From Streptomyces laurentii (GTDB lineage: Bacteria > Actinomycetota > Actinomycetes > Streptomycetales > Streptomycetaceae): DNA of 64,000 nt. The notes below the pieces were generated by a model, which did no database searches, had not been told where the DNA came from, and saw only the letters and a program-made list of their open reading frames with translations. This document shows positions 34,800 through 44,086 of the stretch, piece after piece (within the stretch, counting starts at the first letter, position 1; the number at the start of each line of letters is the position of its first letter). Both the position numbers and the translations under genes were made by a program. The stretch covers positions 1,922,001-1,986,000 of the forward strand of contig AP017424.1 of the NCBI GenBank assembly GCA_002355495.1. Direction: 5' to 3'.

Positions 34800-35575
34800 C
34801 CGGGAACGGGAACGGGAACGGGAGCGAGCGCGGTCGCGGCCCCGCGTGCGCGCGGCTGCGCGAGCTCGACGCGGAGCTGGCGCTCGGCGCCCTGCCGGCC
34901 CGGGAGCGGGCCGAGGCCGTCGCCCATCTGGACCGCTGCCCGGACTGCCGGGAGTACGTGGAGCGGCTGAACGCCGTCGGCGACGGGCTGCTCGCACTGC
35001 TGCCGGAGGCCGAGCCTCCGGTCGGGTTCGAGAGCCGGGTGGTACGGGCGCTGGGCGTGGCCCCGGAGGCGTCGGAGGCCCCCGGGGCCGAGGCCCCGGC
35101 CCGGGCCCCGGCTCACCCGTCCCGGACCCGGCTGCGGGCCCGGCGGCTGCGGCTCGCGGCGGCCGGCGCGGCCGCGGCGGTGGCCTGCGCGTTCGGCGGC
35201 TGGGCGGTCGGCACCGCGGTGGAGGGCCCGGCCGCGGTGGTGGCCCAGCGGGTGCCGGCGGCCCTGCACGAGGCGGCCCTGGTCGCCCCGGGCGGCGGCC
35301 ACGAGGTGGGCCGGATCTACGCCCATCCGGCCGGCGCGGGCGCCACAGGCTGGGTCTACATGACGGTCGAGCTGCCCGGCGCGGGCGCGGGCCCGGTGCG
35401 CTGCGTGCTCGTCCGGGCCGACGGGTCCACGGTGCCGGTGGGCTCGTTCCGGCTCCACGACGGCTACGGCTACTGGGGCGCGCCGGCCGGGACCGACCCG
35501 GCGTCGGCGACCGGCGCCCGGCTGCTGGCCCCGGACGGCACGGTCCTGGCCACCGCGCGATTCCCCGGCGGCTAG
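34796..35575 (+). CDS. Zinc-type anti-sigma factor
   Basis: A 259-residue partner of the sigma factor. The N-terminal anti-sigma domain has the zinc motif HLDRCPDC (His-x3-Cys-x2-Cys) after [20 protein letters not shown]. One membrane helix lies at about residues 120-140. The outside domain resembles the C-terminus of RskA-type anti-sigma factors ([29 protein letters not shown]). It would hold the sigma factor at the membrane until a signal such as oxidation or proteolysis releases it. The ATG at 34796 sits 8 nt after GGGGAGG. The start codes a GNGNGNG run from a six-base DNA repeat. Confidence 0.87.
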   Translation: MTGNGNGNGSERGRGPACARLRELDAELALGALPARERAEAVAHLDRCPDCREYVERLNAVGDGLLALLPEAEPPVGFESRVVRALGVAPEASEAPGAEAPARAPAHPSRTRLRARRLRLAAAGAAAAVACAFGGWAVGTAVEGPAAVVAQRVPAALHEAALVAPGGGHEVGRIYAHPAGAGATGWVYMTVELPGAGAGPVRCVLVRADGSTVPVGSFRLHDGYGYWGAPAGTDPASATGARLLAPDGTVLATARFPGG

Positions 35576-35624
35576 GCCGCGCCCGGGAAGCCGCTGGGCC
35601 GGGCCCGGGAAGCCCACGGCCTCG

Positions 35625-35861
35625 TCAGTCGCCCGGCTCTTCGTCGCCCTTGCCCGCCTTGTCGTGCCAGCGGGGGTCCGTGTCCCATTCCAGGTTGCGT
35701 TCCTTCGCGCTCTCCATGGCGTGGGCGGCCTCCTCACGGCCGGCGTAGGGGCCGAAGCGGTTCTTGGCCGGGCACTCGGGCCCTTCCTCGACCTTCTTGT
35801 GCTCCAGGCAGTAGTACCACTCGCCCGGCTTGCCGACCGTGCGCTTCTTGAACAGGGCCAT
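35625..35861 (-). CDS. Conserved small actinobacterial protein, unknown
   Basis: A 78-residue soluble protein starting [39 protein letters not shown], given here by its key residues: Trp-Tyr-Tyr-Cys, Cys-Pro and FGPY. The C-terminus is acidic and helical ([19 protein letters not shown]). The Cys-x2-His and Cys-Pro spacing could make a small metal knuckle. It is conserved in Streptomyces beside the methionine aminopeptidase gene as far as I recall; function unknown. The ATG at 35861 follows GGAAGGAGCC. It is divergent from map, 57 bp apart, so the two share a promoter region. Confidence 0.75.
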   Translation of the reverse strand: MALFKKRTVGKPGEWYYCLEHKKVEEGPECPAKNRFGPYAGREEAAHAMESAKERNLEWDTDPRWHDKAGKGDEEPGD

Positions 35862-35905
35862 CTCGGCTCCTTCCTCCGTCACCATGCTGCCCCGTACACG
35901 GTAGT

Positions 35906-35911
35906 TAGACT
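35906..35911 (+). promoter_or_regulatory. -10 element of map, leaderless transcript likely
   Basis: TAGACT (within GTTAGACT) ends 7 nt before the map ATG, and there is no ribosome binding site. It has the same string and spacing as nadE. Confidence 0.45.
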
Positions 35912-35918
35912 CGCTGAC

Positions 35919-36776
35919 ATGTCTGGCCAGTCGCTTCTCGTACCGGGGGAGCTGTCCCCCCACCGTGCCGTTCCGGGGTCCATCCGCCGCCCCGAGTACG
36001 TCGGCAAGCCCGCGCCCGCTCCGTACACCGGACCCGAGGTGCAGGACGCCGACACCATCGAGCGGATGCGGATCGCCGGCCGCCTCGCCGCACAGGCGAT
36101 GGAGGAGGCCGCGAAGATCATCGCCCCGGGTGTCACCACCGACGAGCTGGACCGGGTGGCGCACGAGTTCCTGTGCGACCACGGGGCCTATCCGTCGACG
36201 CTCGGCTACCGCGGCTTCCCGAAGTCGCTGTGCACCTCGGTCAACGAGGTCATCTGCCACGGCATCCCCGACTCGACCGTCCTGAAGGACGGCGACATCG
36301 TCAACCTCGACGTCACCGCGTACATCGGCGGGGTGCACGGCGACAACAACGCCACCTACCTGTGCGGCGACGTCGACGAGGAGTCGCGGCTGCTCGTCGA
36401 GCGGACCCGGGAATCGCTGAACCGGGCCATCAAGGCGGTCCGGCCGGGCCGCCAGATCAACATCATCGGCCGGGTCATCGAGTCGTACGCCAAGCGCTTC
36501 GGCTACGGCGTCGTGCGCGACTTCACCGGGCACGGCATCAGCACGGCGTTCCACTCGGGCCTGATCGTGCCGCACTACGACTCGCCGCACCACACCACGG
36601 TGATCAAGACGGGCATGACCTTCACCATCGAGCCGATGCTGACCCTCGGCAGCCACGACTACGACCTGTGGGACGACGGCTGGACCGTGGTGACCAAGGA
36701 CCGGAAGCGGACCGCGCAGTTCGAGCACACCCTGGTGGTGACGGAGACCGGGGCGGAGATCCTCACCTTGCCGTGA
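35919..36776 (+). CDS. map: Type I methionine aminopeptidase
   Basis: A 285-residue dinuclear metallopeptidase that removes the initiator methionine from new proteins. The five metal ligands are visible in order: Asp in [10 protein letters not shown], Asp in [10 protein letters not shown], His in FTGHGIS, Glu in FTIEPML and Glu in QFEHTLVV. The substrate-side His is in [14 protein letters not shown]. The N-terminal extension of about 40 residues ([13 protein letters not shown]) is typical of the actinobacterial MapA/MetAP1c form that docks to the ribosome. The ATG at 35919 is close behind a -10 element, so translation is probably leaderless. Confidence 0.95.
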   Translation: MSGQSLLVPGELSPHRAVPGSIRRPEYVGKPAPAPYTGPEVQDADTIERMRIAGRLAAQAMEEAAKIIAPGVTTDELDRVAHEFLCDHGAYPSTLGYRGFPKSLCTSVNEVICHGIPDSTVLKDGDIVNLDVTAYIGGVHGDNNATYLCGDVDEESRLLVERTRESLNRAIKAVRPGRQINIIGRVIESYAKRFGYGVVRDFTGHGISTAFHSGLIVPHYDSPHHTTVIKTGMTFTIEPMLTLGSHDYDLWDDGWTVVTKDRKRTAQFEHTLVVTETGAEILTLP

Positions 36777-36800
36777 TCCGGCCGAGGGGTAGCGTTTTTA

Positions 36801-36815
36801 CCGACAGGTTGTCGG
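36801..36815. promoter_or_regulatory. Inverted repeat between map and heme oxygenase
   Basis: CCGACA-GGT-TGTCGG, perfect. It is followed on the - strand by TAAAAAC. It may be a - strand reading terminator or an operator for the heme oxygenase gene; not decided. Confidence 0.3.
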
Positions 36816-36892
36816 GAACCGGTTGACCGGGGACGGCCCGAGTCGGCACGATCACGGTGGTTCTTCGACCCCTACGGTCCCGGAGGCACGTC

Positions 36893-37543
36893 TTGACCAC
36901 GCCCTTCTCGACGCTCATCCGCACGGCCTCGCACGAGCAGCACACGGAGGCCGAGACGTCGGGGTTCATGACCGACCTCCTCGGCGGCCGCCTCGGTGTC
37001 GACGCGTACACGCGCTACACGGAGCAGCTCTGGTTCGTCTACCGGGCGCTGGAGGACGGCGCCGGGGCCCTGCGGCCCGATCCGGTCGCGGGCCCCTTCG
37101 TCCAGCCGGAGCTGTTCCGTACGGAGGCGCTGGAGCGGGATCTCGCGCATCTGCGCGGGGCCGACTGGCGGGCCGGGGTCTCGGCGCTGCCGGCCACCCG
37201 GGCGTACGCGGCGCGGATCGCCGAGTGCGCCCGCGACTGGCCGGGCGGGTACGTGGCCCATCACTACACCCGCTACCTGGGCGACCTGTCCGGCGGCCAG
37301 ATCATCCGCGACCGGGCGGAGCGCGCCTGGGGCTTCGCGCGCAAGGGCGACGGGGTGCGGTTCTACGTCTTCGACGCGATCCCGAACCCGGCCGCCTTCA
37401 AGCGGGCCTACCGGGAACTGCTCGACGCCGTCGCCGCCGACGAGCTGGAGAAGCGGCGGATCGTCGACGAGTGCAAGCGGGCGTTCGACTTCAACGGGGC
37501 GATGTTCCGGGAGCTGTCGGGCGAGTTCTCGCTGAGCGCCTGA
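36893..37543 (+). CDS. Heme oxygenase (biliverdin-producing)
   Basis: A 216-residue HmuO-type heme oxygenase that opens heme to biliverdin, CO and free iron. The proximal heme His is in ASHEQHTEAE near residue 15-18. The distal helix carries TRYLGDLSGGQIIRD, whose GDLSGG is the signature, and FYVFDAIPNPAAFKRAYRE closes the fold. The TTG at 36893 is chosen because GGAGG lies 6 nt upstream; a longer GTG frame at 36857 lacks a site. The nearby efeOBU operon suggests a shared role in iron supply. No iron-repressor box was found directly upstream. Confidence 0.92.
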   Translation: MTTPFSTLIRTASHEQHTEAETSGFMTDLLGGRLGVDAYTRYTEQLWFVYRALEDGAGALRPDPVAGPFVQPELFRTEALERDLAHLRGADWRAGVSALPATRAYAARIAECARDWPGGYVAHHYTRYLGDLSGGQIIRDRAERAWGFARKGDGVRFYVFDAIPNPAAFKRAYRELLDAVAADELEKRRIVDECKRAFDFNGAMFRELSGEFSLSA

Positions 37544-37579
37544 CCCACCGGAACGGCGGAAGACCGCCCCGTATCGGAT

Positions 37580-38305
37580 TCAGCGGGTCAGGGTGCCTTC
37601 GAGGCGGACCCGGCCGCCCAGTTCGACGACGCCGTCCGGGCCGGGAGCCGTGAGCATCTGCGAGCCCCGGCCCTGGACGATGTTGAGCGCCCGGCCCAGC
37701 TCGGCGGTGAGCAGCAGGGCCGCCGCGCCGGTGGCCTCGTCCTCGTCGACGCCGTCCCCGCGCCCCGGGAAGCCCCGGGCGCGGATCCGGCCGGCGGACT
37801 CGTCCTCCCAGGCCCAGGCGTAGATCCACTCCCCCGGCTCCGGGACGTCGAGGCCCTCGACCTCCTCGGCCGTCGCGTACCGCCGGAGCGTGCGCGGCGG
37901 CGCCCACTCCGCGCGCGCCTCGATCCAGGTGAACTCGCCGTCGCCGCGGACCCACACCTCTCCGGCGGGCGGGCGGACGACTTCCAGGTCGAGCAGCCAG
38001 GCGGCGCCGACGAGCGGATGGCCGGCGAAGGGCAGCCGGGTGCCCGGGGTGTAGATGTCGACGTTCCCGCGCTCCGGGTCGTCCACGAACACGGTCTCGC
38101 TGAAGCCCAGCTCCTTGGCGAGCGCCTGCCGGGACGCCTCGTCGGGGTACGCGCGCCCCTCGCGTACGACGCCGAGCCGGTTGCCGTTCCGGCCGTCGGC
38201 CGTGCAGAAGACCCGCAGGATGTCGATGTCGGTACCGGCAGCGGTGGCGGTACCGGCGGGGCGGCGGGCCCCGTGAGCGGTCGCGGTCGTGTCCATGCCC
38301 GGCAT
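37580..38305 (-). CDS. PhzF-family protein
   Basis: A 241-residue protein of the PhzF/diaminopimelate-epimerase-like fold. Hallmarks are DIDILRVFCTADGRNGNRLGVV near the N-terminus, then LGFSETVFV, TPGTRLPFAGHPLVGAAWLL and the C-terminal GVDEDEATGAAALLLTAELGRAL with the acidic catalytic region. Lengths of 260-290 are more common, so this copy is slightly short. Members isomerise or epimerise small metabolites; the physiological substrate is unknown. The ATG at 38305 or 38296 is possible. It is divergent from efeO. Confidence 0.87.
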   Translation of the reverse strand: MPGMDTTATAHGARRPAGTATAAGTDIDILRVFCTADGRNGNRLGVVREGRAYPDEASRQALAKELGFSETVFVDDPERGNVDIYTPGTRLPFAGHPLVGAAWLLDLEVVRPPAGEVWVRGDGEFTWIEARAEWAPPRTLRRYATAEEVEGLDVPEPGEWIYAWAWEDESAGRIRARGFPGRGDGVDEDEATGAAALLLTAELGRALNIVQGRGSQMLTAPGPDGVVELGGRVRLEGTLTR

Positions 38306-38519
38306 TGAACCATCCGGGAACCCTCCGGCCGGGCGCTCGCCCTCCCTGTCGACACCGCCGGCCCCAAAGGGGGTGAATCATCCCCAATCAGCCCCTTCCC
38401 CCCGCTCCTTGACTGTGCCTTGACCGGGCCGTGAGCCCGTCGTGACAAGGGCGGGCGGCCATTTCCCCTGCTGAGAGCTGAATCACGGACCCAGGGGGCT
38501 CAGCTCAGGTAAGCCTCGG

Positions 38520-38538
38520 TTAAGTTAGGTCTGCCTCA
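38520..38538 (+). promoter_or_regulatory. Iron box (DtxR/IdeR/DmdR type) upstream of efeO
   Basis: TTAAGTTAGGTCTGCCTCA resembles the actinobacterial iron-box consensus TTAGGTTAGGCTCACCTAA, with matches concentrated in the left half. A second related half site, CAGGTAAGCCT, lies just upstream at 38505-38515. It is located 46-64 bp before the efeO start, as expected for iron repression. Confidence 0.65.
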
Positions 38539-38583
38539 CTATTCCGACTTATCCAGCAGAGCCGTCCCCGAGTGGAGCCCCGC

Positions 38584-39738
38584 ATGCGAGCCGTCCGTCT
38601 CTCCGTCGTCACCGCCGCCGCGACCGCGGCGACCCTGGCCGCCGTCACCGGCTGCGCCCAGAAAAGCGACGCCAAGGGTGGCGAGGGCGCGATCCAGGTG
38701 ATCGCCAAGGACGACTCCTGCGAGGTCGCGAAGAAGGACTTCCCGGCCGGTCACGTCACGCTGAACGTGGAGAACCGCGGCGGTAAGGTCACCGAGGTCT
38801 ACGTCCTCTACCCGGACGACCGCATCGTGGCCGAGCGCGAGAACATCGGCCCCGGCACCAAGGCCACCATCACCGCCGAGATCAAGGCCGGCGACTACGA
38901 GATCGCCTGCAAGCCCGGCATGAAGGGCGACGGCATCCGCCAGAAGGTCACCGTCACCGGCGGCAAGGCCACGGCCAAGCGCTCCCCCGAGATGGACGCC
39001 GCCGTCGCCGGCTACCGCCAGTACGTGCAGGCGCAGGCCGACGAGACGCTGCCCAAGGTGAAGGTGTTCACCGACGCCGTCCGGGCCGGTGACGTCGAGG
39101 CCGCGAAGAAGGCGTACGCCGAGTCCCGCATCGGCTGGGAGCGCACCGAGCCGGTCGCCGAGTCCTTCGGCGACATCGACCCGAAGGTCGACGTCCGTGA
39201 GGACGGCCTGGAGGCCGGCCAGGACCCGGTGAAGGACTGGACCGGCTGGCACCGCCTGGAGAAGGCGCTGTGGCAGGACAAGAAGATCGGCGACCGCGAG
39301 AAGCAGCTCGCCGACCTCCTCGACAAGGACCTCGCCGACTGGGTGAAGCGGGTCGGCACGGCCGACATCACCCCGACCTCCATGGCCAACGGCGCCAAGG
39401 AGCTGCTCGACGAGGTCGCCACCGGCAAGGTCACCGGCGAGGAGGAGCGCTACTCGCACACCGACCTCGTCGACTTCAAGGGCAACGTCGAGGGCGCGCA
39501 GAAGTCCTTCGACCTGCTGAAGCCGGTCGCGCAGAAGAACGACCCCGCGCTGGTCACCGAGCTGGACAAGCAGTTCGGGGCCCTGAACGAGCTGCTCGAC
39601 ACCTACCGCGCGGACAAGACCGGCTACGCCTTCACCTCGTACGAGAAGGTCTCCAAGGAGCAGCGCAAGGAGCTGTCGGACGCCGTCAACGCGCTGGCGG
39701 AGCCGCTCTCCAAGCTCGCCGCGGCGGTCGTGAAGTAA
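38584..39738 (+). CDS. efeO: EfeO iron-uptake lipoprotein
   Basis: A 384-residue exported component of the EfeUOB system, which imports ferrous/ferric iron. A lipoprotein signal ends at Cys24 (AAVTGCAQ). A cupredoxin-like domain follows (about residues 35-125), then the M75 helical domain with the WTGWHRLEKALW signature, whose HxxE is the proposed metal site. The ATG at 38584 follows GGAGCC; a GTG at 38572 is upstream. It is the first gene of the efeO-efeB-efeU order, preceded by an iron box. Confidence 0.95.
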   Translation: MRAVRLSVVTAAATAATLAAVTGCAQKSDAKGGEGAIQVIAKDDSCEVAKKDFPAGHVTLNVENRGGKVTEVYVLYPDDRIVAERENIGPGTKATITAEIKAGDYEIACKPGMKGDGIRQKVTVTGGKATAKRSPEMDAAVAGYRQYVQAQADETLPKVKVFTDAVRAGDVEAAKKAYAESRIGWERTEPVAESFGDIDPKVDVREDGLEAGQDPVKDWTGWHRLEKALWQDKKIGDREKQLADLLDKDLADWVKRVGTADITPTSMANGAKELLDEVATGKVTGEEERYSHTDLVDFKGNVEGAQKSFDLLKPVAQKNDPALVTELDKQFGALNELLDTYRADKTGYAFTSYEKVSKEQRKELSDAVNALAEPLSKLAAAVVK

Positions 39739-39783
39739 ACGGCGGCGGACGGTAGTCGGGAAGCGGAAGCGAGGAACCCAGGC

Positions 39784-41163
39784 ATGAGCGAGCAGACCCC
39801 CACGGGCGCCGGACACGACGTCACCGAGAAGGCCACCGAGAAGGCCTCCGGACCGGCGGAGGGCGGCACGCCGTCCCGCCGCTCGGTCATAGGCTGGGGC
39901 GGGGCCGGGCTCGCGCTCGGCGCCGCCGCGGCGGGCGGGGCCGTCGCCCTGGCCCGCGGCCGGGGCGACGAGACCGCTCCCGTCGCCGACACCGGCGAGG
40001 CCGTCCCCTTCCACGGCGCCCACCAGGCCGGTATCGCCACCGCCGTCCAGGACCGGCTGCACTTCGCCGCCTTCGACGTGAAGACGAAGGACCGCGAGGA
40101 GCTCATACAGCTGCTCAAGGACTGGACCCGGGCCGCCGAGCGGATGACCGCGGGCCGTGAGGTCGGCGAGGGCGCGTACGGCGGTCTGCCGGAGGCCCCG
40201 CCGGACGACACCGGCGAGGCGCTCGGCCTCAAGCCGTCCCGGCTCACCCTCACCATCGGCTTCGGCCCCTCGCTCTTCGACGGCCGCTTCGGCCTCGCCG
40301 GCCACCGTCCGGCGGCTCTGGCGGACCTGCCCAAGTTCCCCGGCGACAACCTGGACCCGGCCCGCAGCGGCGGCGACCTGTGCGTCCAGGCCTGCGCGGA
40401 CGACCCGCAGGTCGCCGTACACGCCATCCGCAACCTGGCCCGGATCGGCTTCGGCAAGGTCGCGGTGCGCTGGTCCCAGCTCGGCTTCGGCAAGACGTCG
40501 TCGACGACCCCGGACGCGCAGACCCCGCGCAACCTCTTCGGCTTCAAGGACGGCACCCGCAACATCGCGGGCACCGAGACCGACCGGCTCGCGCGGCACG
40601 TGTGGGTGGCCGACAAGGACGTACGGGACGCGGACGGCTGGATGACCGGCGGCTCGTACCTGGTCGCCCGCCGCATCCGGATGAACATCGAGACCTGGGA
40701 CCGGGCCCCGCTGTCCGAGCAGGAGGACGTGTTCGGCCGCGACAAGAAGGAAGGCGCGGCGCCCGGCAAGGCCAAGGAGCACGACGAGCCGTTCCTGAAG
40801 GCCATGAAGCCGACCGCGCACGTCCGCCTCGCGCACCCCGACGCCAACGGCGGCGCGACGCTGCTGCGCCGCGGCTACTCCTTCACGGACGGGTCGGACG
40901 GCCTCGGCCGGCTCGACGCGGGCCTGTTCTTCCTGGCGTACCAGCGCGACGTGCGCACCGGCTTCGTGCCGGTGCAGACCCAGCTGGCCCGCCACGACGC
41001 GCTCAACCAGTACATCCAGCACGTGGGTTCGGCCGTGTTCGCGGTGCCCCCGGGCGTCCGCGACAAGGACGACTGGTGGGGCCGGGCGCTCTTCACCGCG
41101 AAGCCCGTACAGCCCGCGAAGCCTGCCGCGTCCGCGCGGCCCTCGACGCCCGCCACGGCGTAA
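39784..41163 (+). CDS. efeB: EfeB Dyp-type heme peroxidase, Tat-exported
   Basis: A 459-residue dye-decolourising peroxidase. The Tat motif SRRSVIG is at residues 31-37, followed by a hydrophobic stretch. The Dyp signature GFKDGTRN (GxxDG) carries the distal Asp; the proximal heme His and the late Arg lie in the second ferredoxin-like half (RRGYSFTDG, LGRLDAGLFFLAYQRD). EfeB oxidises ferrous iron, or has been proposed to release iron from heme, outside the cell before uptake by EfeU. The ATG at 39784 follows GAGGAACCCAGGC. It sits 45 bp after efeO in the same operon. Confidence 0.95.
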   Translation: MSEQTPTGAGHDVTEKATEKASGPAEGGTPSRRSVIGWGGAGLALGAAAAGGAVALARGRGDETAPVADTGEAVPFHGAHQAGIATAVQDRLHFAAFDVKTKDREELIQLLKDWTRAAERMTAGREVGEGAYGGLPEAPPDDTGEALGLKPSRLTLTIGFGPSLFDGRFGLAGHRPAALADLPKFPGDNLDPARSGGDLCVQACADDPQVAVHAIRNLARIGFGKVAVRWSQLGFGKTSSTTPDAQTPRNLFGFKDGTRNIAGTETDRLARHVWVADKDVRDADGWMTGGSYLVARRIRMNIETWDRAPLSEQEDVFGRDKKEGAAPGKAKEHDEPFLKAMKPTAHVRLAHPDANGGATLLRRGYSFTDGSDGLGRLDAGLFFLAYQRDVRTGFVPVQTQLARHDALNQYIQHVGSAVFAVPPGVRDKDDWWGRALFTAKPVQPAKPAASARPSTPATA

Positions 41164-41195
41164 CCCCCCTCTCGTCACTCGGAAAGGACACCGAC

Positions 41196-42083
41196 ATGCT
41201 CGGTAACTATCTGATCGGTCTGCGGGAGGGTCTCGAGGCCAGCCTGGTGGTCTGCATCCTCATCGCCTACCTGGTCAAGACCGGCCGCCGCGACGCGCTC
41301 AAGCCCGTGTGGACCGGCATCGCGGTCGCGGTCACGGTCGCGCTCGCCTTCGGCGCCGGGCTCGAGTTCGGTTCGCAGGAACTGACCTTCGAGGCGCAGG
41401 AGCTGCTCGGCGGCTCGCTGTCGATCCTCGCCGTCGGACTCGTGACCTGGATGGTCTTCTGGATGCGGCGCACCGCGCGGCACCTCAAGACGGAGCTGCA
41501 CGGCAAGCTGGACGCGGCGCTCCAGATGGGCACGGGCGCGCTCGTCGCGACCGCGTTCCTGGCCGTCGGCCGCGAGGGCCTGGAGACGGCGCTGTTCATG
41601 TGGACGTCCGTGCGGACCTCCACGGACGGCTCGTACGAGCCGCTGGCCGGCGCGCTCCTCGGGCTGCTCACGGCGGTGCTGCTCGGCTGGCTGTTCTACC
41701 GCGGCGCGCTGAAGATCAACCTGGCCAAGTTCTTCACCTGGACCGGCGGCATGCTGGTCGTGGTGGCGGCCGGCGTCCTCGCGTACGGCGTGCACGACCT
41801 CCAGGAGGGCCGCTTCCTCGGCGGTCTGCAGAACAAGGCGTTCGACATCTCCGAGACCATCCCGCCGGACAGCTGGTACGGCACGCTGCTGAAGGGCGTG
41901 TTCAACTTCCAGCCGGACCCGACGGTCCTTCAGGTCACGGTGTGGGCGCTGTATCTGGTCCCGACGCTCTTCTTCTTCCTGGCCCCGATAGGGTCGGGGA
42001 CGTCCAAGCGGGTGGCGAAGCAGAAGGCGACCGAGACCGATGAGAAGGCTGAGGCGAACCGGGCGGCGGAAGCAGCCGGCTGA
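41196..42083 (+). CDS. efeU: EfeU iron permease (FTR1 family)
   Basis: A 295-residue membrane permease with seven helices. The two iron-binding motifs REGLEASL (about residues 9-16) and REGLETAL (middle of the protein) are intact, as required for transport in the Ftr1/EfeU family. The C-terminus is a charged tail (KRVAKQKATETDEKAEANRA). The ATG at 41196 follows GGAAAGG. It completes the efeOBU operon; efeU comes last here, unlike the efeUOB order of enterobacteria. Its last 44 bases overlap the next open frame. Confidence 0.95.
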   Translation: MLGNYLIGLREGLEASLVVCILIAYLVKTGRRDALKPVWTGIAVAVTVALAFGAGLEFGSQELTFEAQELLGGSLSILAVGLVTWMVFWMRRTARHLKTELHGKLDAALQMGTGALVATAFLAVGREGLETALFMWTSVRTSTDGSYEPLAGALLGLLTAVLLGWLFYRGALKINLAKFFTWTGGMLVVVAAGVLAYGVHDLQEGRFLGGLQNKAFDISETIPPDSWYGTLLKGVFNFQPDPTVLQVTVWALYLVPTLFFFLAPIGSGTSKRVAKQKATETDEKAEANRAAEAAG

Positions 42084-43128
42084 CACGCCCCTACAGCTCG
42101 TCCCGCGCGCACGGCGCGTACGGCGCGTACGGCGGGGATCCACGCGGCGGCCGGGGAGCACCGTGCTCGCGGCGGCCGCGGCGGCCCTGCTCACACTGAC
42201 CACGAGCGGCTGTGTGACGGTGCACGGCGAGAGCGCGCTGATCCCGGCGGCCACGCCCGCCGAGGCCGAGCAGGCGCTGAAGGACTTCGCCGTCGCCTTC
42301 AACGCGGCCGACAAGGCCTATGACCCGACCCGCGACGCGGGCCGGGTCACCGGTCCGTTCGGGGAGATCAACCAGGCGGGCCTGCGCTCGCGCAAGGTCA
42401 CCAGCCCGAACGGCAACGCGAACCACCGGCCGCTCGAATTCACCGACACGAAGTTCGTCATCCCGCGCAAGGCCGGCTGGCCGCGCTTCTTCCTCGCGGA
42501 CACCGACTCCAACCGCGACACCGACCAGGGCGCCGGCGACAACCGCTGGCTCCTCGTCTTCGTCCGCGACAGCGCCGCCCAGCAGTGGAAGGCCGCCTAC
42601 CTGTCGATCATGACCGCCGACCGGGTACCCGCCTTCCGGCAGGACCAGGGGTACGCGGTGCCGGTCGCCGCCACCTCCACGGAGGCCGCCGTCGCGCCGG
42701 GTGTCCTGGGCGAGCGGTACGTGGCGTTCCTCAAGGACGGGCAGCCGGGGCCGTTCGCGCCCGGGACGCACACCACCCTGTGGCGGGACCAGCGGAAGAA
42801 GGCGGCCACCCGAACCGGGCTCGTCACCCAGTACGTCGACCAGGCCGAGAGCCGCGGCGACTTCGCCCCGCTGGCGCTGGCCACCGAGGACGGCGGCGCG
42901 CTGGTCTTCTTCGCCACCCGCTACTACGAGCGGCAGACGGCCGCGGCGGGCTACCGGCCCAAGGTCGGCCAGGACGTCAAGGCGCTGATGACCGGCGAGG
43001 TCAAGAACACGGTCACCAAGCGGTGGGTGTCCAGCCAGACGGCGCTGGTGAAGCCCGCGGGCGCGGAGCGCGGCGGGGTCACCGTGCTGACCCGGCTCCA
43101 GGGCGTGACGGCGGCCGAGGGCTCGTAA
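42040..43128 (+). CDS. Probable lipoprotein, unknown
   Basis: A 362-residue protein from ATG 42040, or 321 residues from the better-placed GTG at 42163 (GGGGAGC upstream). The Arg-rich N-terminus of the longer form, followed by VLAAAAAALLTLTTSGC, makes a convincing lipoprotein signal with Cys near residue 58. The shorter form would lack the positive n-region, so the longer start is kept. The exported part contains AEQALKDFAVAFNAADKAYD, FVIPRKAGWPRFFLADTD and WRDQRKKAATRTGLV. It has no recognised family. It is probably co-transcribed with efeOBU by overlap, but a link to iron is not shown. Confidence 0.65.
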   Translation: MRRLRRTGRRKQPADTPLQLVPRARRVRRVRRGSTRRPGSTVLAAAAAALLTLTTSGCVTVHGESALIPAATPAEAEQALKDFAVAFNAADKAYDPTRDAGRVTGPFGEINQAGLRSRKVTSPNGNANHRPLEFTDTKFVIPRKAGWPRFFLADTDSNRDTDQGAGDNRWLLVFVRDSAAQQWKAAYLSIMTADRVPAFRQDQGYAVPVAATSTEAAVAPGVLGERYVAFLKDGQPGPFAPGTHTTLWRDQRKKAATRTGLVTQYVDQAESRGDFAPLALATEDGGALVFFATRYYERQTAAAGYRPKVGQDVKALMTGEVKNTVTKRWVSSQTALVKPAGAERGGVTVLTRLQGVTAAEGS

Positions 43129-43133
43129 CACCG

Positions 43134-43145
43134 CCCCCCCCCCCC
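43134..43145. repeat. 12-base C homopolymer
   Basis: Twelve consecutive C between the lipoprotein stop and the convergent prim-pol gene. It is the longest homopolymer I noticed in the window. Confidence 0.9.
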
Positions 43146-43159
43146 TTGCCGTCCGGGGC

Positions 43160-43945
43160 TCAGCGGGTCAGCGGCCAGGCGACCTCGGGGGCCGCGCCCT
43201 GGGCCTCCTGCGCCGCCGCGTGCCGGGCACAGGCGTCGGTGAGGGCTTCCAGCAGGTTCAGCGGGTCGGGCAGGGCGTGCTCGGGGCCGCGCAGCCAGGT
43301 GAGCACCGGCTGACTGGCCTCGTCGCCGGGGAGCCGGGACGGCGGGACGAGCACGTACGAACCGCGGCAGTGCCAGCGCAGCCCCGGATGCTCGTCCATG
43401 GTCTCCGGATGGCAGTCCAGCTCGCACGGCCACCACTCGTCCTCGTCCTCGGGCGTGCCGCGGGTGGCGGTGAAGAAGAGCATGCGGCCCTCGTCCGGCC
43501 GGTCCTCGGCGGCGTCGGAGACGACGACCGGGCCGACCTCGACACCCTCGGCGAGCAGCCGCTCCAGGGCGGCGCGGCCGGCCGGGAGGGGCACGTCGAG
43601 CACGTCGTGGACCATGCCGGTGGCGGTGATGAAGTTCGCCTCGGGCATCCCCTGTACCCAGCGCTCGATCTGGGCGCGGTCGGTGGTCGACTGGGTCTGC
43701 CAGGCGAAGGAGACGGGGTGCCGGCCGGGGGTCGGGCAGCCGATCCGCTCGCAGGAGCAGCGGTAGCCCACGGGGTGCGCGGCGGGGGCGAGCGGCAGCC
43801 CTGCGGCGGCGGCGGCCAGGAGCATCGTCTCGCGGTCGTTCTCGCGGTCGTGCTCGGCTCCGGCCGCACTCCGCCGCGGGCGCTTGCGCAGCCATTGCGC
43901 GAGTCTGCTCTCCGTGCCGCGGTTGCGGCCGATGCCGTCGCCCAT
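43160..43945 (-). CDS. Bifunctional DNA primase/polymerase-domain protein
   Basis: A 261-residue protein with the prim-pol N-terminal fold. AAAAGLPLAPAAHPVGYRCSCERIGCPTPGRHPVSFAW contains the CSCERxGCxxPGxHP zinc-like signature, given here by its parts. WVQGMPEANFITATG and WPCELDCHPETMDEHPGLRWHCRGSYVLVPPSRLP (short segments WHCRG, VLVPPS) follow. Stand-alone copies without a helicase are widespread in Streptomyces chromosomes, and their role is unclear; repair or mobile-element origin are both possible. The ATG at 43945 is used. It converges with the lipoprotein gene across the C tract. Confidence 0.8.
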   Translation of the reverse strand: MGDGIGRNRGTESRLAQWLRKRPRRSAAGAEHDRENDRETMLLAAAAAGLPLAPAAHPVGYRCSCERIGCPTPGRHPVSFAWQTQSTTDRAQIERWVQGMPEANFITATGMVHDVLDVPLPAGRAALERLLAEGVEVGPVVVSDAAEDRPDEGRMLFFTATRGTPEDEDEWWPCELDCHPETMDEHPGLRWHCRGSYVLVPPSRLPGDEASQPVLTWLRGPEHALPDPLNLLEALTDACARHAAAQEAQGAAPEVAWPLTR

Positions 43946-44086
43946 CTATCCCCTCACACCTCGTGCCGGCCATGCTCGCCCGTACGGATCCATGGTCCCA
44001 CCATCCCGCGCTCCGGGTGACCGGAGTCGGGAACCGGGTGCGTGAGGGGGACATGACGAACGCGGGTCGGGTGGTACGGAAGCGGC

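Noticed and set aside
38539..41178. 879-codon - strand frame over efeO and efeB
   Set aside because: Antisense shadow of two certain genes; composition is typical of a complementary frame.
43134..43145. C tract as an assembly gap or transcription element
   Set aside because: It lies between two stops, affects no frame and has no flanking symmetry; it is only a place of uncertain length.
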